From: Alteromonas aestuariivivens
GTDB lineage: Bacteria; Pseudomonadota; Gammaproteobacteria; Enterobacterales; Alteromonadaceae
Assembly (NCBI RefSeq): GCF_003367475.1
Contig: NZ_QRHA01000006.1
Coordinates: 186,001-250,000 of the forward strand
Reading direction: 5' to 3'
DNA length: 64,000 nt
In this document: positions 53,307-62,173 of the stretch, one piece after another
Layout of the letters: the number at the start of each line of letters is the position of its first letter
Position numbering within the stretch: the first letter of the stretch is position 1
The notes under the pieces: model-generated
The model's database searches: none
What the model was told of the DNA's origin: nothing
The model's input: the letters and a program-made list of their open reading frames with translations, nothing else
Made by a program: the position numbers and the translations under genes

Positions 53307-54527
53307 ATGAGTAGCGTCACCCTGCGCTTGAGCGTAATGATGTTTTTGCAGTTTTTTATCTGGGGGGGCTGGTTTGTTACCTTGGGTACTTTTCTGGGCA
53401 ACAGCCTGGGTGCCACCGGCAGTGAAATTGGCATGGCCTTTTCCACTCAGTCCTGGGGGGCCATAATTGCGCCATTTGTTGTTGGCCTTATAGCTGACCG
53501 CTATTTCAACGCAGAGCGGGTTCTGGGTGTGTTGCATCTGATAGGTGCATTACTTATGTATCAGATGTATCAGGCGCAAAATTTTGGCAACTTCTACCCT
53601 TATGTTCTGGGTTACATGACAGCCTACATGCCAACGCTTGCACTGGTAAATTCAGTGTCTTTCGGGCAAATGCAGGATCCTTCCAAAGAGTTTGGCAAAG
53701 TGCGTGTATGGGGTACCGTTGGCTGGATAGTTGCTGGCCTGGTTATTAGCTATGGATTCTCATGGGATTCCACTGAGGCTATCGCAGGAGGCATGTTGCG
53801 CAATACCTTCCTGCTTTGTTCTTTAGTTTCGTTGCTTATGGGGCTGTTCAGCTTTACCTTGCCAGCCACACCTCCAAAGGTGGCTGGTGAAAGCACAGGG
53901 CTGCGTGAAATCCTCGGAATTGATGCGCTTTCCATGCTCCGGGAGCGTAACTTTTTGATATTTTTTCTGTCCTCAATACTGATTTGCATCCCACTGGCTT
54001 TCTATTATCAGAATGCCAATCCCTTCCTGACTGACATTGGCGTTGAAAACGCAACCGGAAAAATGACCATAGGTCAGATGTCGGAAGTTCTGTTTATGTT
54101 GGCGTTACCGGTGTTCCTCAACCGCTTCGGGATCAAAATCACCTTGTTGCTTGGTATGTTTGCCTGGGCGCTGCGCTATGTTCTGTTTGCCTATGGCAAT
54201 GCAGACAGTGGTGTATTGCTGCTGCTCACAGGCATTGCTCTGCATGGTATTTGCTATGACTTTTTCTTTGTATCCGGGCAGATATACACCAACGCAAAAG
54301 CCACAGAGCATTCCCGTAGTGCGGCGCAGGGCTTAATTACGCTGGCAACTTATGGTGTGGGCATGCTCATCGGTTTTGCCGTTGCAGGACAAATTACTGA
54401 CATGTACACCCAGCAGGATGAACGCATCTGGGCCAGCATCTGGTTATTCCCAGCGGGCTTTGCATTTGTGGTGCTGGTTCTTTTTGGGTTTATTTTTAAA
54501 ACAGAGAAGGTATCAGCCAATGCATGA
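53307..54527 (+). CDS. MFS permease, nucleoside:H+ symporter family
   Basis: 406-residue, 12-helix major facilitator of the NupG/XapB-like family (MFFLQFFIWGGWFVTLG-type first helix: MMFLQFFIWGGWFVTLGTFL; FGKVRVWGTVGWI after helix 4; GICYDFFFVSGQIYTNAKA in the C-domain). Members placed in sugar clusters transport sugars or polyols rather than nucleosides, so uptake of the keto-sugar or monosaccharide released in the periplasm is likely. The AAAGGAG site is good. The stop overlaps the next start by 8 bases. Confidence 0.85.
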   Translation: MSSVTLRLSVMMFLQFFIWGGWFVTLGTFLGNSLGATGSEIGMAFSTQSWGAIIAPFVVGLIADRYFNAERVLGVLHLIGALLMYQMYQAQNFGNFYPYVLGYMTAYMPTLALVNSVSFGQMQDPSKEFGKVRVWGTVGWIVAGLVISYGFSWDSTEAIAGGMLRNTFLLCSLVSLLMGLFSFTLPATPPKVAGESTGLREILGIDALSMLRERNFLIFFLSSILICIPLAFYYQNANPFLTDIGVENATGKMTIGQMSEVLFMLALPVFLNRFGIKITLLLGMFAWALRYVLFAYGNADSGVLLLLTGIALHGICYDFFFVSGQIYTNAKATEHSRSAAQGLITLATYGVGMLIGFAVAGQITDMYTQQDERIWASIWLFPAGFAFVVLVLFGFIFKTEKVSANA

Positions 54528-55401
54528 GTCTCGAAGAAGGTTACTGAAAGGGATGGCTTTGAGCGGAGTGGGGCTCGCCTCGGCGCTGCCAGTGCGGGCC
54601 CTGGCGAATCAATCTTCAGCGTTACCTTTGAAAGGCAACGTAAACCATTCGGTCAGCCGCTGGACCTATAAACACCTAAGCATTGAGGAATTGTGCATAG
54701 TGGTACGTCAGTTGGGGTTTTCTGCTATTGACCTTGTGGGCCCCGAAGACTGGCCGGTACTCAAGCAGCATGGAGTGGATTCTTCGATGTGTAACGGAGC
54801 TGAGCTCAACCTTAAGGATGGTTGGGCTGACAGCCGCTTCCATGAAGCCCTGATTCCCCGGTATCTGGAGCACATCGATAAAGTTGCTGAGGCTGGCTAT
54901 AAAAACCTGATTTGTTTCAGCGGTAACACACGTGACTTAACGCCTGAACAGGGCCTCGAAAATGCGGTCATAGGCTTAAGCCAGATTCTGCCTAAAGCTG
55001 AACAAAAAGGTGTGGTAATTCAAATGGAATTGCTTAACAGCAAAATCAATCACCCGGATTACATGGCAGATAACACTCCTTGGGGAGTGGAATTGTGTAA
55101 ACGGCTGGAGTCACCGAACTTCAAGCTTTTATACGATATATACCACATGCAAATTGATGAAGGTGACGTGATACGGACCATTCAGCAAAATCACGCCTAC
55201 ATCGGGCATTACCATACTGCTGGGGTACCGGGGCGGCATGAAATTGATGACAACCAGGAATTGAATTATCCCGCTATTGTACGAGCCATTCAGAAAACCG
55301 GGTTTGATGGCTACCTGGCGCAGGAATTTGTGCCCACCCCCAAAGACCGGGCGGGCAAGATTGAATCGCTGCGCAGTGCGATTCAGATTTGTGATGTGTA
55401 A
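54520..55401 (+). CDS. Tat-exported hydroxypyruvate-isomerase-like TIM barrel
   Basis: 293-residue TIM-barrel isomerase of the hydroxypyruvate isomerase type. An N-terminal twin-arginine signal, SRRRLLKGMALSGVGLASALP, ends near VRALA. Active-site segments are VIQMELLNSKINH (Glu), KLLYDIYHMQIDEGD (Asp, His) and IGHYHTAGVPGRHEID, with the final Glu in YLAQEFVP. ATG 54520 overlaps the permease stop. It is the second Tat-exported isomerase of the cluster, placed beside the GMC oxidoreductase, so it may process the periplasmic keto-glycoside. Confidence 0.87.
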   Translation: MHESRRRLLKGMALSGVGLASALPVRALANQSSALPLKGNVNHSVSRWTYKHLSIEELCIVVRQLGFSAIDLVGPEDWPVLKQHGVDSSMCNGAELNLKDGWADSRFHEALIPRYLEHIDKVAEAGYKNLICFSGNTRDLTPEQGLENAVIGLSQILPKAEQKGVVIQMELLNSKINHPDYMADNTPWGVELCKRLESPNFKLLYDIYHMQIDEGDVIRTIQQNHAYIGHYHTAGVPGRHEIDDNQELNYPAIVRAIQKTGFDGYLAQEFVPTPKDRAGKIESLRSAIQICDV

Positions 55402-55445
55402 CCTCGTTGACAGCCCCGGGCACTTTTTGAGTATAAGGACAAGGC

Positions 55446-57131
55446 ATGGCTAATAATGACTATGATGCAATCGTAATCGGTTCCGGGATCAGTGGCGGCT
55501 GGGCCGCCAAAGAACTTGCGGAAAAAGGGCTTAAAGTGCTGATGCTGGAGCGTGGGCGCAACATCGAACATGTCAAAGATTATGTCAACGCGCACAAGGA
55601 AGCCTGGGACTACCCACACCGAGATGTGCCCACCCAGCAGATGCATTTGGATTACCCGGTATTGTCAAGGGGGTACCAGCTTAATGAGTCTACGTTTGGA
55701 ATGTGGGCAAACGAACAGGAATCTCCCTATGTCGAAAAGCAGCCATTCACCTGGATCCGCGGATATCATGTAGGCGGGCGCTCACTGTTGTGGGGGCGGC
55801 ATAGCTATCGCTGGAACGAAGAGGATTTTCTCGCCAACGCCAAAGAAGGTGTAGCGGTAGACTGGCCCATTCGCTACGAAGATCTTGCACCCTGGTATGA
55901 CTATGTTGAGCGTTTTGCCGGCATCAGCGGAAACCGGGATGGCCTGGATGTATTGCCCGACGGCCAGTTTCTGCCTGCCATGGAACTCAATTGTGTGGAA
56001 AAAGATGTGGCGGCCAGGGTCAAAAAGGCATTTAAGGGTACCCGTCATATTCTCAATGCCCGTATGGCCAACATTACCAAAGCGATGCCGGAACAAAACC
56101 GGGTGAACTGTCAGTACCGGCGAAAATGCTGGTTGGGTTGTCCGTTCGGGGCCTATTTCAGTACTCAGTCCTCTACGCTGCCAGCCGCCATGAAAACGGG
56201 CAACCTTACAGTCCGCCCATTTTCAATTGTGACTCGTCTGCTGTACGACAAGGACAAAAAGCGTGCGACAGGTGTGGAAATCATCGACGCGGAAAACAAC
56301 CAGACTTACGAATACAAAAGTAAAATTGTGTTTGTGAATGCCTCGGCGTTTAACTCCAGCTGGATCCTGATGAATTCTGCCACCGATGTGTGGGAAGGTG
56401 GATTAGGCAGTGCCAGCGGTGAACTTGGGCACAATGTGATGGACCATCACTTCCAGGTTGGGGCTTCAGCCAGCGTTGAAGGCTTTGAGGATCGTTATTA
56501 TTTTGGTCGTCGTCCTACCGGGTTTTACATCCCTCGCTTCAGAAACTGGGGTGATGATAAACGGAATTACCTGAGAGGGTTCGGGTATCAGGGCGGAGCC
56601 TCACGAAGCGGTTGGCGAAAGAACATCGCTGAATTTGGCATAGGCGCTGAACTCAAGCAAGCCATGAGTGAACCCGGCGGATGGCAAATCGGCATGACCG
56701 GATTCGGTGAAATTCTGCCGGTGCACAAAAACCGCATTTATCTCAATCATGACGTTAAGGACAAATGGGGATTACCAGTACTTGAAATGGATGTGGCATT
56801 GACCGAAAACGAACTGAAGATGCGCAAGGACATGCAACAGGACGCCATGGAAATGCTTGAAGCGGCGGGGTTGAAGGAAATACGTGGTTTTGATGCCGAT
56901 TATAAGCCTGGTACGGGGATTCACGAGATGGGTACTGCCAGGATGGGACGGGACCCAAAAACATCGGTGCTTAACAGCCATAACCAGGTCTGGGATGCGC
57001 CCAATGTGTTTGTGACCGATGGAGCCTGCATGACCTCTGCGTCCTGTGTAAATCCTTCACTGACCTACATGGCGCTGACTGCCCGGGCTGCGTCCTATGC
57101 GGTTGAAGCGTTGAAACGGGGAGATATTTAA
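55446..57131 (+). CDS. GMC-family FAD oxidoreductase, probable glycoside 3-dehydrogenase
   Basis: 561-residue GMC oxidoreductase. The dinucleotide-binding motif IVIGSGISGGWAAKELAEKG is followed by VLMLERG. The substrate-domain Cys cluster is CQYRRKCWLGCPFGAYFS. The C-terminal end has GTGIHEMGTARMGRDPK and TDGACMTSASCVNPSLTYMALTA, with the His/Asn catalytic position in the last motif. It has no signal of its own and probably rides out with the Tat-signal-bearing small subunit encoded 2 bp downstream. Relatives oxidise C3 of glucosides to 3-keto sugars and pass electrons to a cytochrome, which is not in the window. Confidence 0.88.
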   Translation: MANNDYDAIVIGSGISGGWAAKELAEKGLKVLMLERGRNIEHVKDYVNAHKEAWDYPHRDVPTQQMHLDYPVLSRGYQLNESTFGMWANEQESPYVEKQPFTWIRGYHVGGRSLLWGRHSYRWNEEDFLANAKEGVAVDWPIRYEDLAPWYDYVERFAGISGNRDGLDVLPDGQFLPAMELNCVEKDVAARVKKAFKGTRHILNARMANITKAMPEQNRVNCQYRRKCWLGCPFGAYFSTQSSTLPAAMKTGNLTVRPFSIVTRLLYDKDKKRATGVEIIDAENNQTYEYKSKIVFVNASAFNSSWILMNSATDVWEGGLGSASGELGHNVMDHHFQVGASASVEGFEDRYYFGRRPTGFYIPRFRNWGDDKRNYLRGFGYQGGASRSGWRKNIAEFGIGAELKQAMSEPGGWQIGMTGFGEILPVHKNRIYLNHDVKDKWGLPVLEMDVALTENELKMRKDMQQDAMEMLEAAGLKEIRGFDADYKPGTGIHEMGTARMGRDPKTSVLNSHNQVWDAPNVFVTDGACMTSASCVNPSLTYMALTARAASYAVEALKRGDI

Positions 57132-57133
57132 TT

Positions 57134-57748
57134 ATGGAGCGCCGTGAATTACTTAAATTAATTGCTGCCGCTACAGGAACGGCTTTCGTCGGGGGCGCTG
57201 CGTTTGCCTATGAGCAGAGAGCGGCGGTGAACCTGCATGATACCGGCTTTTCTGAGCTGGATGTGGCCTTTTTAAATGAGGTGGGCGATGTCATTTTGCC
57301 AAAAACCGACACGCCAGGAGCTAAAGAGGCGAATGTGGGCGCAATGATGGTGGTGTTTGCCGCAGACTGTTACACCGCATCAGAGCGACAGGCGTTCAGG
57401 GATGGCCTGACACAGCTGAACAGCTACAGCAAGGAGAAGCTAAACAAAGATTTCCTGCTTTTAACGGCAGAGCAGAAGCTGCAACTGTTAACCGGACTGG
57501 ACACGGAAGCGCGCCGTTATAATGCCGAGCATGGCGTTTATCGCAATGAAACTGCACGCCCTGACAGTCAGAATAGGGCCTCCCCTGTGCCGGTGCCACA
57601 TTACTTTACCCTGTTTAAACAGCTTACTTTGTATAGCTTTTTTACTTCACAGATTGGAGCAACAAAAGTGCTTCGTTACTCAGCGATACCGGGGCGCTAC
57701 GATGGCGACATGCCATACCAAAAAGGCGATAGAGCTTGGGCTACCTGA
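57134..57748 (+). CDS. Gluconate 2-dehydrogenase subunit 3-like protein
   Basis: 204-residue protein of the PF13618 type, the small subunit of periplasmic GMC dehydrogenases. It has a twin-arginine-like signal, MERRELLKLIAAATGTAFVG. The mature part has LNEVGDVILPKTDTPGAKEA and the family C-terminus FFTSQIGATKVLRYSAIPGRYDG. It starts 2 bp after the GMC gene. It presumably carries the large subunit through the Tat system and completes the complex. Confidence 0.87.
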   Translation: MERRELLKLIAAATGTAFVGGAAFAYEQRAAVNLHDTGFSELDVAFLNEVGDVILPKTDTPGAKEANVGAMMVVFAADCYTASERQAFRDGLTQLNSYSKEKLNKDFLLLTAEQKLQLLTGLDTEARRYNAEHGVYRNETARPDSQNRASPVPVPHYFTLFKQLTLYSFFTSQIGATKVLRYSAIPGRYDGDMPYQKGDRAWAT

Positions 57749-57776
57749 GAACCTGCTAACAAGGAGATAGAATTCT

Positions 57777-58526
57777 ATGCGCGTATTACGACATTTGTCC
57801 GTGTGGGCGGCAACCCTGATGGTCAGTTCAGTTCTGGCTCAGGATGCCGAGCCAAAATGGAAGCAGGCTGAAAAAACCGAGGTGTGGGAGCCAGTTCCTT
57901 CTGTAGTAAACGCACCAGCCCAGCTACCGCCATCGGATGCCTTAGTATTACTTGGTAACGAGGGGTTGTCTGCGTGGCAAAAAACTGACGGCGACGCAGC
58001 GGAATGGCGTTTTGAAAATGGCGTGATGACAGTGGAGCCGGGTACCGGAGATATCCTTTCCAAAGCCAGTTTCTGTGACATTCAGTTGCATCTGGAGTGG
58101 CGCACGCCTGAGCCGGACGTGAAAATGAAAGGGCAGCAACGCAATAACAGCGGTGTGTTTCTGCAACAGCGTTATGAGGTGCAAATTCTCGACTCATACC
58201 AAAACCCGACTTATTCCAACGGACAGGCGGCCAGCGTTTATAAACAGCACATACCTTTGGTGAATGCGACCCGTCCACCTGGTGAGTGGCAAACTTACGA
58301 TATTATCTATCAAGCGCCCCGCTTTAATGGCGAAGCATTGACTGAGGCGGGGTACATAAGCGTGCTGCACAACGGGGTGTTGGTGCAAAACCATGTGGAA
58401 ATTCAGGGCACAACCGAGTGGATTGGCGCACCTTCCTATTCCACCCACGGATGCGCGCCGTTGAAGTTGCAGGATCACGGTAATGAAGTCAGTTTCCGCA
58501 ATATCTGGGTGCGTCAACTCGACTAG
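57777..58526 (+). CDS. DUF1080 (PF06439) secreted protein, probable 3-keto-glycoside hydrolase
   Basis: 249-residue secreted jelly-roll protein with a signal peptide ending near VLAQD. PF06439 features are LLGNEGLSAWQKTDG, AEWRFENGVMTVEPGTGDI, FCDIQLHLEWRTP, NNSGVFLQQRYEVQILDS and NHVEIQGTTEW. The domain is now linked to 3-keto-disaccharide/glycoside cleavage. It is last in the operon. Here it would split the keto-glycoside made by the GMC dehydrogenase. AAGGAG lies 10 bases before the ATG. Confidence 0.87.
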   Translation: MRVLRHLSVWAATLMVSSVLAQDAEPKWKQAEKTEVWEPVPSVVNAPAQLPPSDALVLLGNEGLSAWQKTDGDAAEWRFENGVMTVEPGTGDILSKASFCDIQLHLEWRTPEPDVKMKGQQRNNSGVFLQQRYEVQILDSYQNPTYSNGQAASVYKQHIPLVNATRPPGEWQTYDIIYQAPRFNGEALTEAGYISVLHNGVLVQNHVEIQGTTEWIGAPSYSTHGCAPLKLQDHGNEVSFRNIWVRQLD

Positions 58527-58567
58527 CATGACCGGGCTCGTTGGGCCGGCGCCTGCGGCTTCGCGGG

Positions 58568-58792
58568 TTACCGATCTATCTCGCACTGGTACTGGAATAG
58601 GGCGTCGAGTGGCTGGTTGAACACCTGGGCTATTTTAAATGCCACTTCCAAAGATGGTGAGTACTTACCTTTTTCAATTGCCATGATGGTTTGGCGGGTG
58701 ACGCCCACCCGCTCAGCCAGTTCCTGTTGGGTCATTTCATGGGCAAAAAAACGCATTTCCCGCACCCGGTTGGTGATCCGGTATTCTGACAT
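58568..58792 (-). CDS. XRE-type HTH regulator
   Basis: 74-residue Cro/CI-like regulator (family typified by small YozG-like proteins). The helix-turn-helix is TQQELAERVGVTRQTIMAIEKGKYSPSLEVAFKIA, covering most of the protein. ATG 58792 is chosen because GGTGA lies 5 bases upstream; GTG 58801 is possible. It begins 1 base after the stop of the membrane protein, so they are a coupled pair, and the regulator likely controls that operon. Confidence 0.88.
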   Translation of the reverse strand: MSEYRITNRVREMRFFAHEMTQQELAERVGVTRQTIMAIEKGKYSPSLEVAFKIAQVFNQPLDALFQYQCEIDR

Positions 58793-58793
58793 C

Positions 58794-59264
58794 TTATTCA
58801 CCCCACCGATGCATCAGGATTTGGGCACCAAAACGGGTCAGTTCTGAAAGCACAAAGCTGAACATCAGCATGTGCATGGTCAGCATGGGAATGGCCAGTG
58901 AGCTGCGAGCCTCATCAAAACCGGGAAATACCTCCAGCACGACCATCCGGCCAATCACAATGATCACGCCGGTAGACAGCACATAGTAGCCATACTGGTT
59001 GGCCTTTTGCTCGATATGCCGATCCCGTTCATCACCGTTCATTTGTGCTCCGCTGGGATTGGCCACTGCCAGCATGCCGTGAAACACGGACTCAACCACC
59101 ACCGACATAATCAGGATCTTTCCCAACAACCACAGTGCAGCAGTGCGTGTCTGGCCAGTATCCGATCCGGACAGGGCCATAAGCTCGACAAAATAATAAC
59201 CGAATATCCCTATGGTGCAGATAAAGGATATCCAGGCACTTTTTTCTTTAAACGTCAGTTCCAT
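58794..59264 (-). CDS. Four-helix membrane protein (DUF2178-like)
   Basis: 156-residue inner-membrane protein with helices at about 10-30, 46-66, 88-110 and 120-142 and a conserved cytoplasmic loop GDERDRHIEQKANQYGYYVL, the pattern seen in DUF2178-like partners of small XRE regulators. ATG 59264 with GGAG 8 bases upstream is preferred over an upstream start. A TTGACA-N17-TACATT promoter lies 31-59 bases before it. Confidence 0.78.
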   Translation of the reverse strand: MELTFKEKSAWISFICTIGIFGYYFVELMALSGSDTGQTRTAALWLLGKILIMSVVVESVFHGMLAVANPSGAQMNGDERDRHIEQKANQYGYYVLSTGVIIVIGRMVVLEVFPGFDEARSSLAIPMLTMHMLMFSFVLSELTRFGAQILMHRWGE

Positions 59265-59294
59265 GTTGGTTTCTCCAAAACCGATTGTGGAATT

Positions 59295-59323
59295 AATGTA
59301 CAATTATAATTACTTTATGTCAA
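59295..59323 (-). promoter_or_regulatory. Promoter of the membrane protein-XRE operon
   Basis: On the minus strand, TTGACA (59318-59323), a 17-bp spacer and TACATT (59295-59300), within a strongly AT-rich region. Confidence 0.65.
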
Positions 59324-59497
59324 AAATTATTAACTTTTAGTTATGTTTTTATTACTTTGCGTGGCTGTGATTGGGCTTTCTGTTGACCGGCTCTTAAGGT
59401 TTTTTCGGCGTACTTGCCTGAAGGCCATTATCTGCTACCCTGTGCGCCGTTTTGCCTGTAACGATACGCAGGCCGGGTAAATAAACAGGAAAGCTTG

Positions 59498-60391
59498 ATG
59501 ATCGGAGAAATTGCTGCGCTTTCAACAGCGCTGTGTTGGGCGGTTGCGGCCCGCATGTTTCGTGTACTGGGGCAATCATTTTCACCTTTGGCCCTGAATT
59601 TCTGGAAAGGGCTGGTGGCCATCGTGTTGCTGCTTGTCATTACCCAGTTTTTCGTACCTGCGGTGAACCTTCCTGCCAGTGCCTATGCTTGGTTACTCTT
59701 CAGTGGCGTAATCGGAATTGGCCTGGGTGATACCTTCTTTTTTCAGGCTCTCAACAAAATTGGCGACAGCCAGGCGATCCTGATCGCCGAAACCCTTGCA
59801 CCTATCTTCACCGCACTACTGGCGATGGCTTGGATTGGCGAATGGCTTACCTGGCAGCAATGGGTGGGGATAGCTGTGGTTATTTTCTCGGTAGATGTGA
59901 TTATCAAGGTGCAAAAGCGCACCGACATGCATTTGTTTGCGTTGTCGGGTTACGTATTTGCCGGCCTTGCTGCGCTGTGCCAGGCGGTGGGCGCGGTGGT
60001 CAGCCGGGATATGCTGACCAGCTATGAACTGGATGCCTTCAACGCCAGCCAGATCCGACTCATTGGCGGTATGGTTATGGTAACCCTCTTAATGGTGGTG
60101 TTGCGTCAGCGCTGGATCCCCAAAACCGAAAACAAGGCCAGAACCTGGCAGCTGTTTGCGGGTGCAACCGTTTTGGGCACGGCGGCGGCACTTTATCTGC
60201 AGATGGTGGCCTTTACCTATACCAAGGCCGCTATTGTACAAACCCTGTTTGCCACCAGTGTGGTGTTGTCACTTGGCGTAGCCTGGGTGCTGGGTGAACG
60301 GGTGAGTCGTAAAACCGCGGTTTGGTCAGTCACCGCACTATTGGGGGTGGCCATTCTGGTGGGGGCCGATCATCTGGGGATGGCACATTAG
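59498..60391 (+). CDS. EamA-family (DMT) transporter
   Basis: 297-residue, ten-helix drug/metabolite transporter with two EamA repeats: the first half contains SGVIGIGLGDTFFFQALNKIG and AETLAPIFTALLAMAWIGEWL, and the second half contains ATVLGTAAALYLQMVAFTYTKAAIVQTLFATS and WVLGERVSRK. The start is ATG 59498 with AGGA 9 bases upstream. It is an exporter of unknown metabolite. Confidence 0.87.
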   Translation: MIGEIAALSTALCWAVAARMFRVLGQSFSPLALNFWKGLVAIVLLLVITQFFVPAVNLPASAYAWLLFSGVIGIGLGDTFFFQALNKIGDSQAILIAETLAPIFTALLAMAWIGEWLTWQQWVGIAVVIFSVDVIIKVQKRTDMHLFALSGYVFAGLAALCQAVGAVVSRDMLTSYELDAFNASQIRLIGGMVMVTLLMVVLRQRWIPKTENKARTWQLFAGATVLGTAAALYLQMVAFTYTKAAIVQTLFATSVVLSLGVAWVLGERVSRKTAVWSVTALLGVAILVGADHLGMAH

Positions 60392-60476
60392 TCCATGGTA
60401 TCTGCTTTCGCCAAGGTTGGGCTTGACCACCAATCCGTGCTACTGCAACCCGATTGAATCCGCTGGCGATTAATCA

Positions 60477-60505
60477 TTGCGCAGATTTGCGAAGATCTAT
60501 ATAAT
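60477..60505 (+). promoter_or_regulatory. Promoter of the rpsF operon
   Basis: TTGCGC (60477-60482), 17-bp spacer and consensus TATAAT (60500-60505), followed by a GCGCGCCC discriminator as in growth-rate-regulated ribosomal promoters. It leaves a leader of about 80 bases, where r-protein autoregulation could act. Confidence 0.78.
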
Positions 60506-60592
60506 GCGCGCCCTTACAGCCAATCAAACCTAGTTCCTTGTCTCCATACAGTCTGGCTGTACTGTCGAGGCTACAACCGTAAGGAGCGTTTA

Positions 60593-60991
60593 ATGCGTCA
60601 TTACGAAATCGTATTTATGGTTCACCCTGACCAGAGTGAACAAGTACCTGGTATGATCGAGCGTTATACCACTATCCTGAAGCAAGACGGTGGCCAAATT
60701 CACCGTTTGGAAGACTGGGGCCGTCGTCAACTGGCTTACCCAATCGAAAAGCTTCACAAAGCACACTACGTTCTGATCAACGCAGAAGCCACTGCTGAAG
60801 CCGTTGACGAGCTGGAAAATGCTTTCCGCTTTAACGATGTTATCCTGCGTAACCTGGTAATGCGTACCAAAGGTGCGGTCACTGAAGCTTCTCCTATGAT
60901 GAAAGAAGAGCGTCGTGAGCGTCGTGAAGATTCTGCCCCTCGTGGTGAGCGTGCAGAGCGTAAAACCGAAACCACCGAAGATAACGCGTAA
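60593..60991 (+). CDS. rpsF: 30S ribosomal protein S6
   Basis: 132-residue S6 (E. coli 131 before tail processing). It starts [20 protein letters not shown] and has the core [20 protein letters not shown] and the RNA-binding [14 protein letters not shown]. The long charged C-terminal tail ([12 protein letters not shown]) ends without the poly-Glu extension of E. coli, so there is no obvious RimK tail. AAGGAG precedes the ATG. Confidence 0.97.
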   Translation: MRHYEIVFMVHPDQSEQVPGMIERYTTILKQDGGQIHRLEDWGRRQLAYPIEKLHKAHYVLINAEATAEAVDELENAFRFNDVILRNLVMRTKGAVTEASPMMKEERRERREDSAPRGERAERKTETTEDNA

Positions 60992-61002
60992 GGAGAACAC
61001 CC

Positions 61003-61230
61003 ATGGCTCGTTTTTTCAGACGTCGTAAGTTCTGCCGTTTTTCTGCAGAAGGTGTGACCGAGATTGATTACAAAGACATCGCTACTTTGAAAAACTACAT
61101 CACTGAGAGCGGTAAAATTGTTCCTAGTCGTATCACTGGTACCAGTGCTAAATATCAGCGTCAGCTGTCTACTGCGATCAAGCGTGCCCGTTTCCTGGCA
61201 CTGCTGCCGTACACTGATTCACACAAGTAA
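61003..61230 (+). CDS. rpsR: 30S ribosomal protein S18
   Basis: 75-residue S18, standard length ([50 protein letters not shown]). It partners S6 on the platform. Only 11 bases separate it from rpsF; the priB gene that lies between these two in enterobacteria is absent here. Confidence 0.98.
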   Translation: MARFFRRRKFCRFSAEGVTEIDYKDIATLKNYITESGKIVPSRITGTSAKYQRQLSTAIKRARFLALLPYTDSHK

Positions 61231-61257
61231 TTTGGCGATATACAAGGGGTAGCTTAG

Positions 61258-61710
61258 ATGGAAATCATTCTACTAGACAAAATCGCCAATCTTGGCGGAT
61301 TGGGTGACCAGGTTAATGTAAAAGCTGGTTTTGCTCGTAACTTCCTGTTCCCACAAGGTAAAGCAGTTCCTGCAACCAAAGAGAACGTGGAAAAATTTGA
61401 ACAGCGTCGCGCTGAACTGGAAGCAAAAATTGCTGACCAGCTGGCGGCTGCTCAGGCCAGTGCTGAGAAAATCAGTGCACTGGGCGAAGTGACCATTGCT
61501 GCTCCAGCGGGTGACGAAGGCAAGCTGTTCGGTTCTGTAGGTACTCGTGACATCGCTGATGCAATCACTGCAGCAGGCGTTGAAGTATCTAAAGCAGAAG
61601 TTAAACTGCCTACCGGCACTCTGCGTGAAACTGGCGAGTACGATGTTGACTTGCAGTTGCACTCTGACGTGATGGCTGTAGCTAAAGTGGTTATTATCGC
61701 TGAAGCTTAA
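61258..61710 (+). CDS. rplI: 50S ribosomal protein L9
   Basis: 150-residue L9 with N-terminal RNA-binding lobe ([29 protein letters not shown] pattern), a connecting helix and a C-terminal lobe ([16 protein letters not shown]). Last gene of rpsF-rpsR-rplI. The stop codon sits in an 18-bp palindrome (61709-61726) and is followed by the operon terminator. Confidence 0.98.
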   Translation: MEIILLDKIANLGGLGDQVNVKAGFARNFLFPQGKAVPATKENVEKFEQRRAELEAKIADQLAAAQASAEKISALGEVTIAAPAGDEGKLFGSVGTRDIADAITAAGVEVSKAEVKLPTGTLRETGEYDVDLQLHSDVMAVAKVVIIAEA

Positions 61711-61726
61711 TTGAGTTAACTCAATT
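61709..61726. repeat. 18-bp perfect palindrome at the rplI stop codon
   Basis: AATTGAGTT-AACTCAATT with no spacer, starting within the TAA stop of rplI. It could be a mRNA 3' structure or a protein site. Confidence 0.5.
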
Positions 61727-62173
61727 CTGAAAAAGCCGCCTGGGGTTACCCCTCGCGGCTTTTTTTGTATCTTTAACCGGGCGACAGAAAGCCTTTATGG
61801 CAGCGTGCAGAGCCTTTGGGTTACGATGGCTCATTTCGTCACCCAGTGGTTTCCTGCCTTTGCCATCGCGACGGGTGTACACCCAGGCGGTCTGAAATCG
61901 CCGCTTGCCAGTTTGAACCCGAACTCTTTCACGCCGATACTTTGGTACTTCTTCCCACAAATCCGCGCGCCTGAGTTGCGCCTGGTTCAGTCGCAACAGG
62001 CCCCCCTCTACCCACATTTTATTCGCTGGGCAAATGAAGCGATAACCGTCCTGGCCTAAACGAATCTGCCAGCCGTGAAGTGTGGCCCCAATGTGGGGCA
62101 GACAACCCAAGAACATCTGACGCTGCAGCTTAGCGTTCAGCAAGGTGCCATAGGCGAATAACCATTCACGCAT
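61721..62173 (-). CDS. Gamma-glutamylcyclotransferase-like protein
   Basis: 150-residue protein of the GGCT/AIG2-like fold. The N-terminus MREWLFAYGTLLNAKLQRQ carries the YGTL substrate-loop motif, and WEEVPKYRRERV holds the probable catalytic Glu. The C-terminal end (VKDTKKAARGNPRRLFQN) is encoded across the rplI terminator and may be a late extension. ATG 62173 overlaps the MOSC stop by 8 bases; the frame is open 37 codons upstream, but those are antisense to nothing conserved and overlap the MOSC gene. Substrate unknown. Confidence 0.78.
   Translation of the reverse strand: MREWLFAYGTLLNAKLQRQMFLGCLPHIGATLHGWQIRLGQDGYRFICPANKMWVEGGLLRLNQAQLRRADLWEEVPKYRRERVRVQTGKRRFQTAWVYTRRDGKGRKPLGDEMSHRNPKALHAAIKAFCRPVKDTKKAARGNPRRLFQN
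61731..61767 (+). terminator. Intrinsic terminator of rpsF-rpsR-rplI
   Basis: AAAAGCCGC/GCGGCTTTT outer stem (61731-61739, 61755-61763) with an inner GGGG-TTA-CCCC hairpin, then a T tract. It lies entirely within the 3' coding end of the convergent gene at 61721-62173. Confidence 0.9.
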
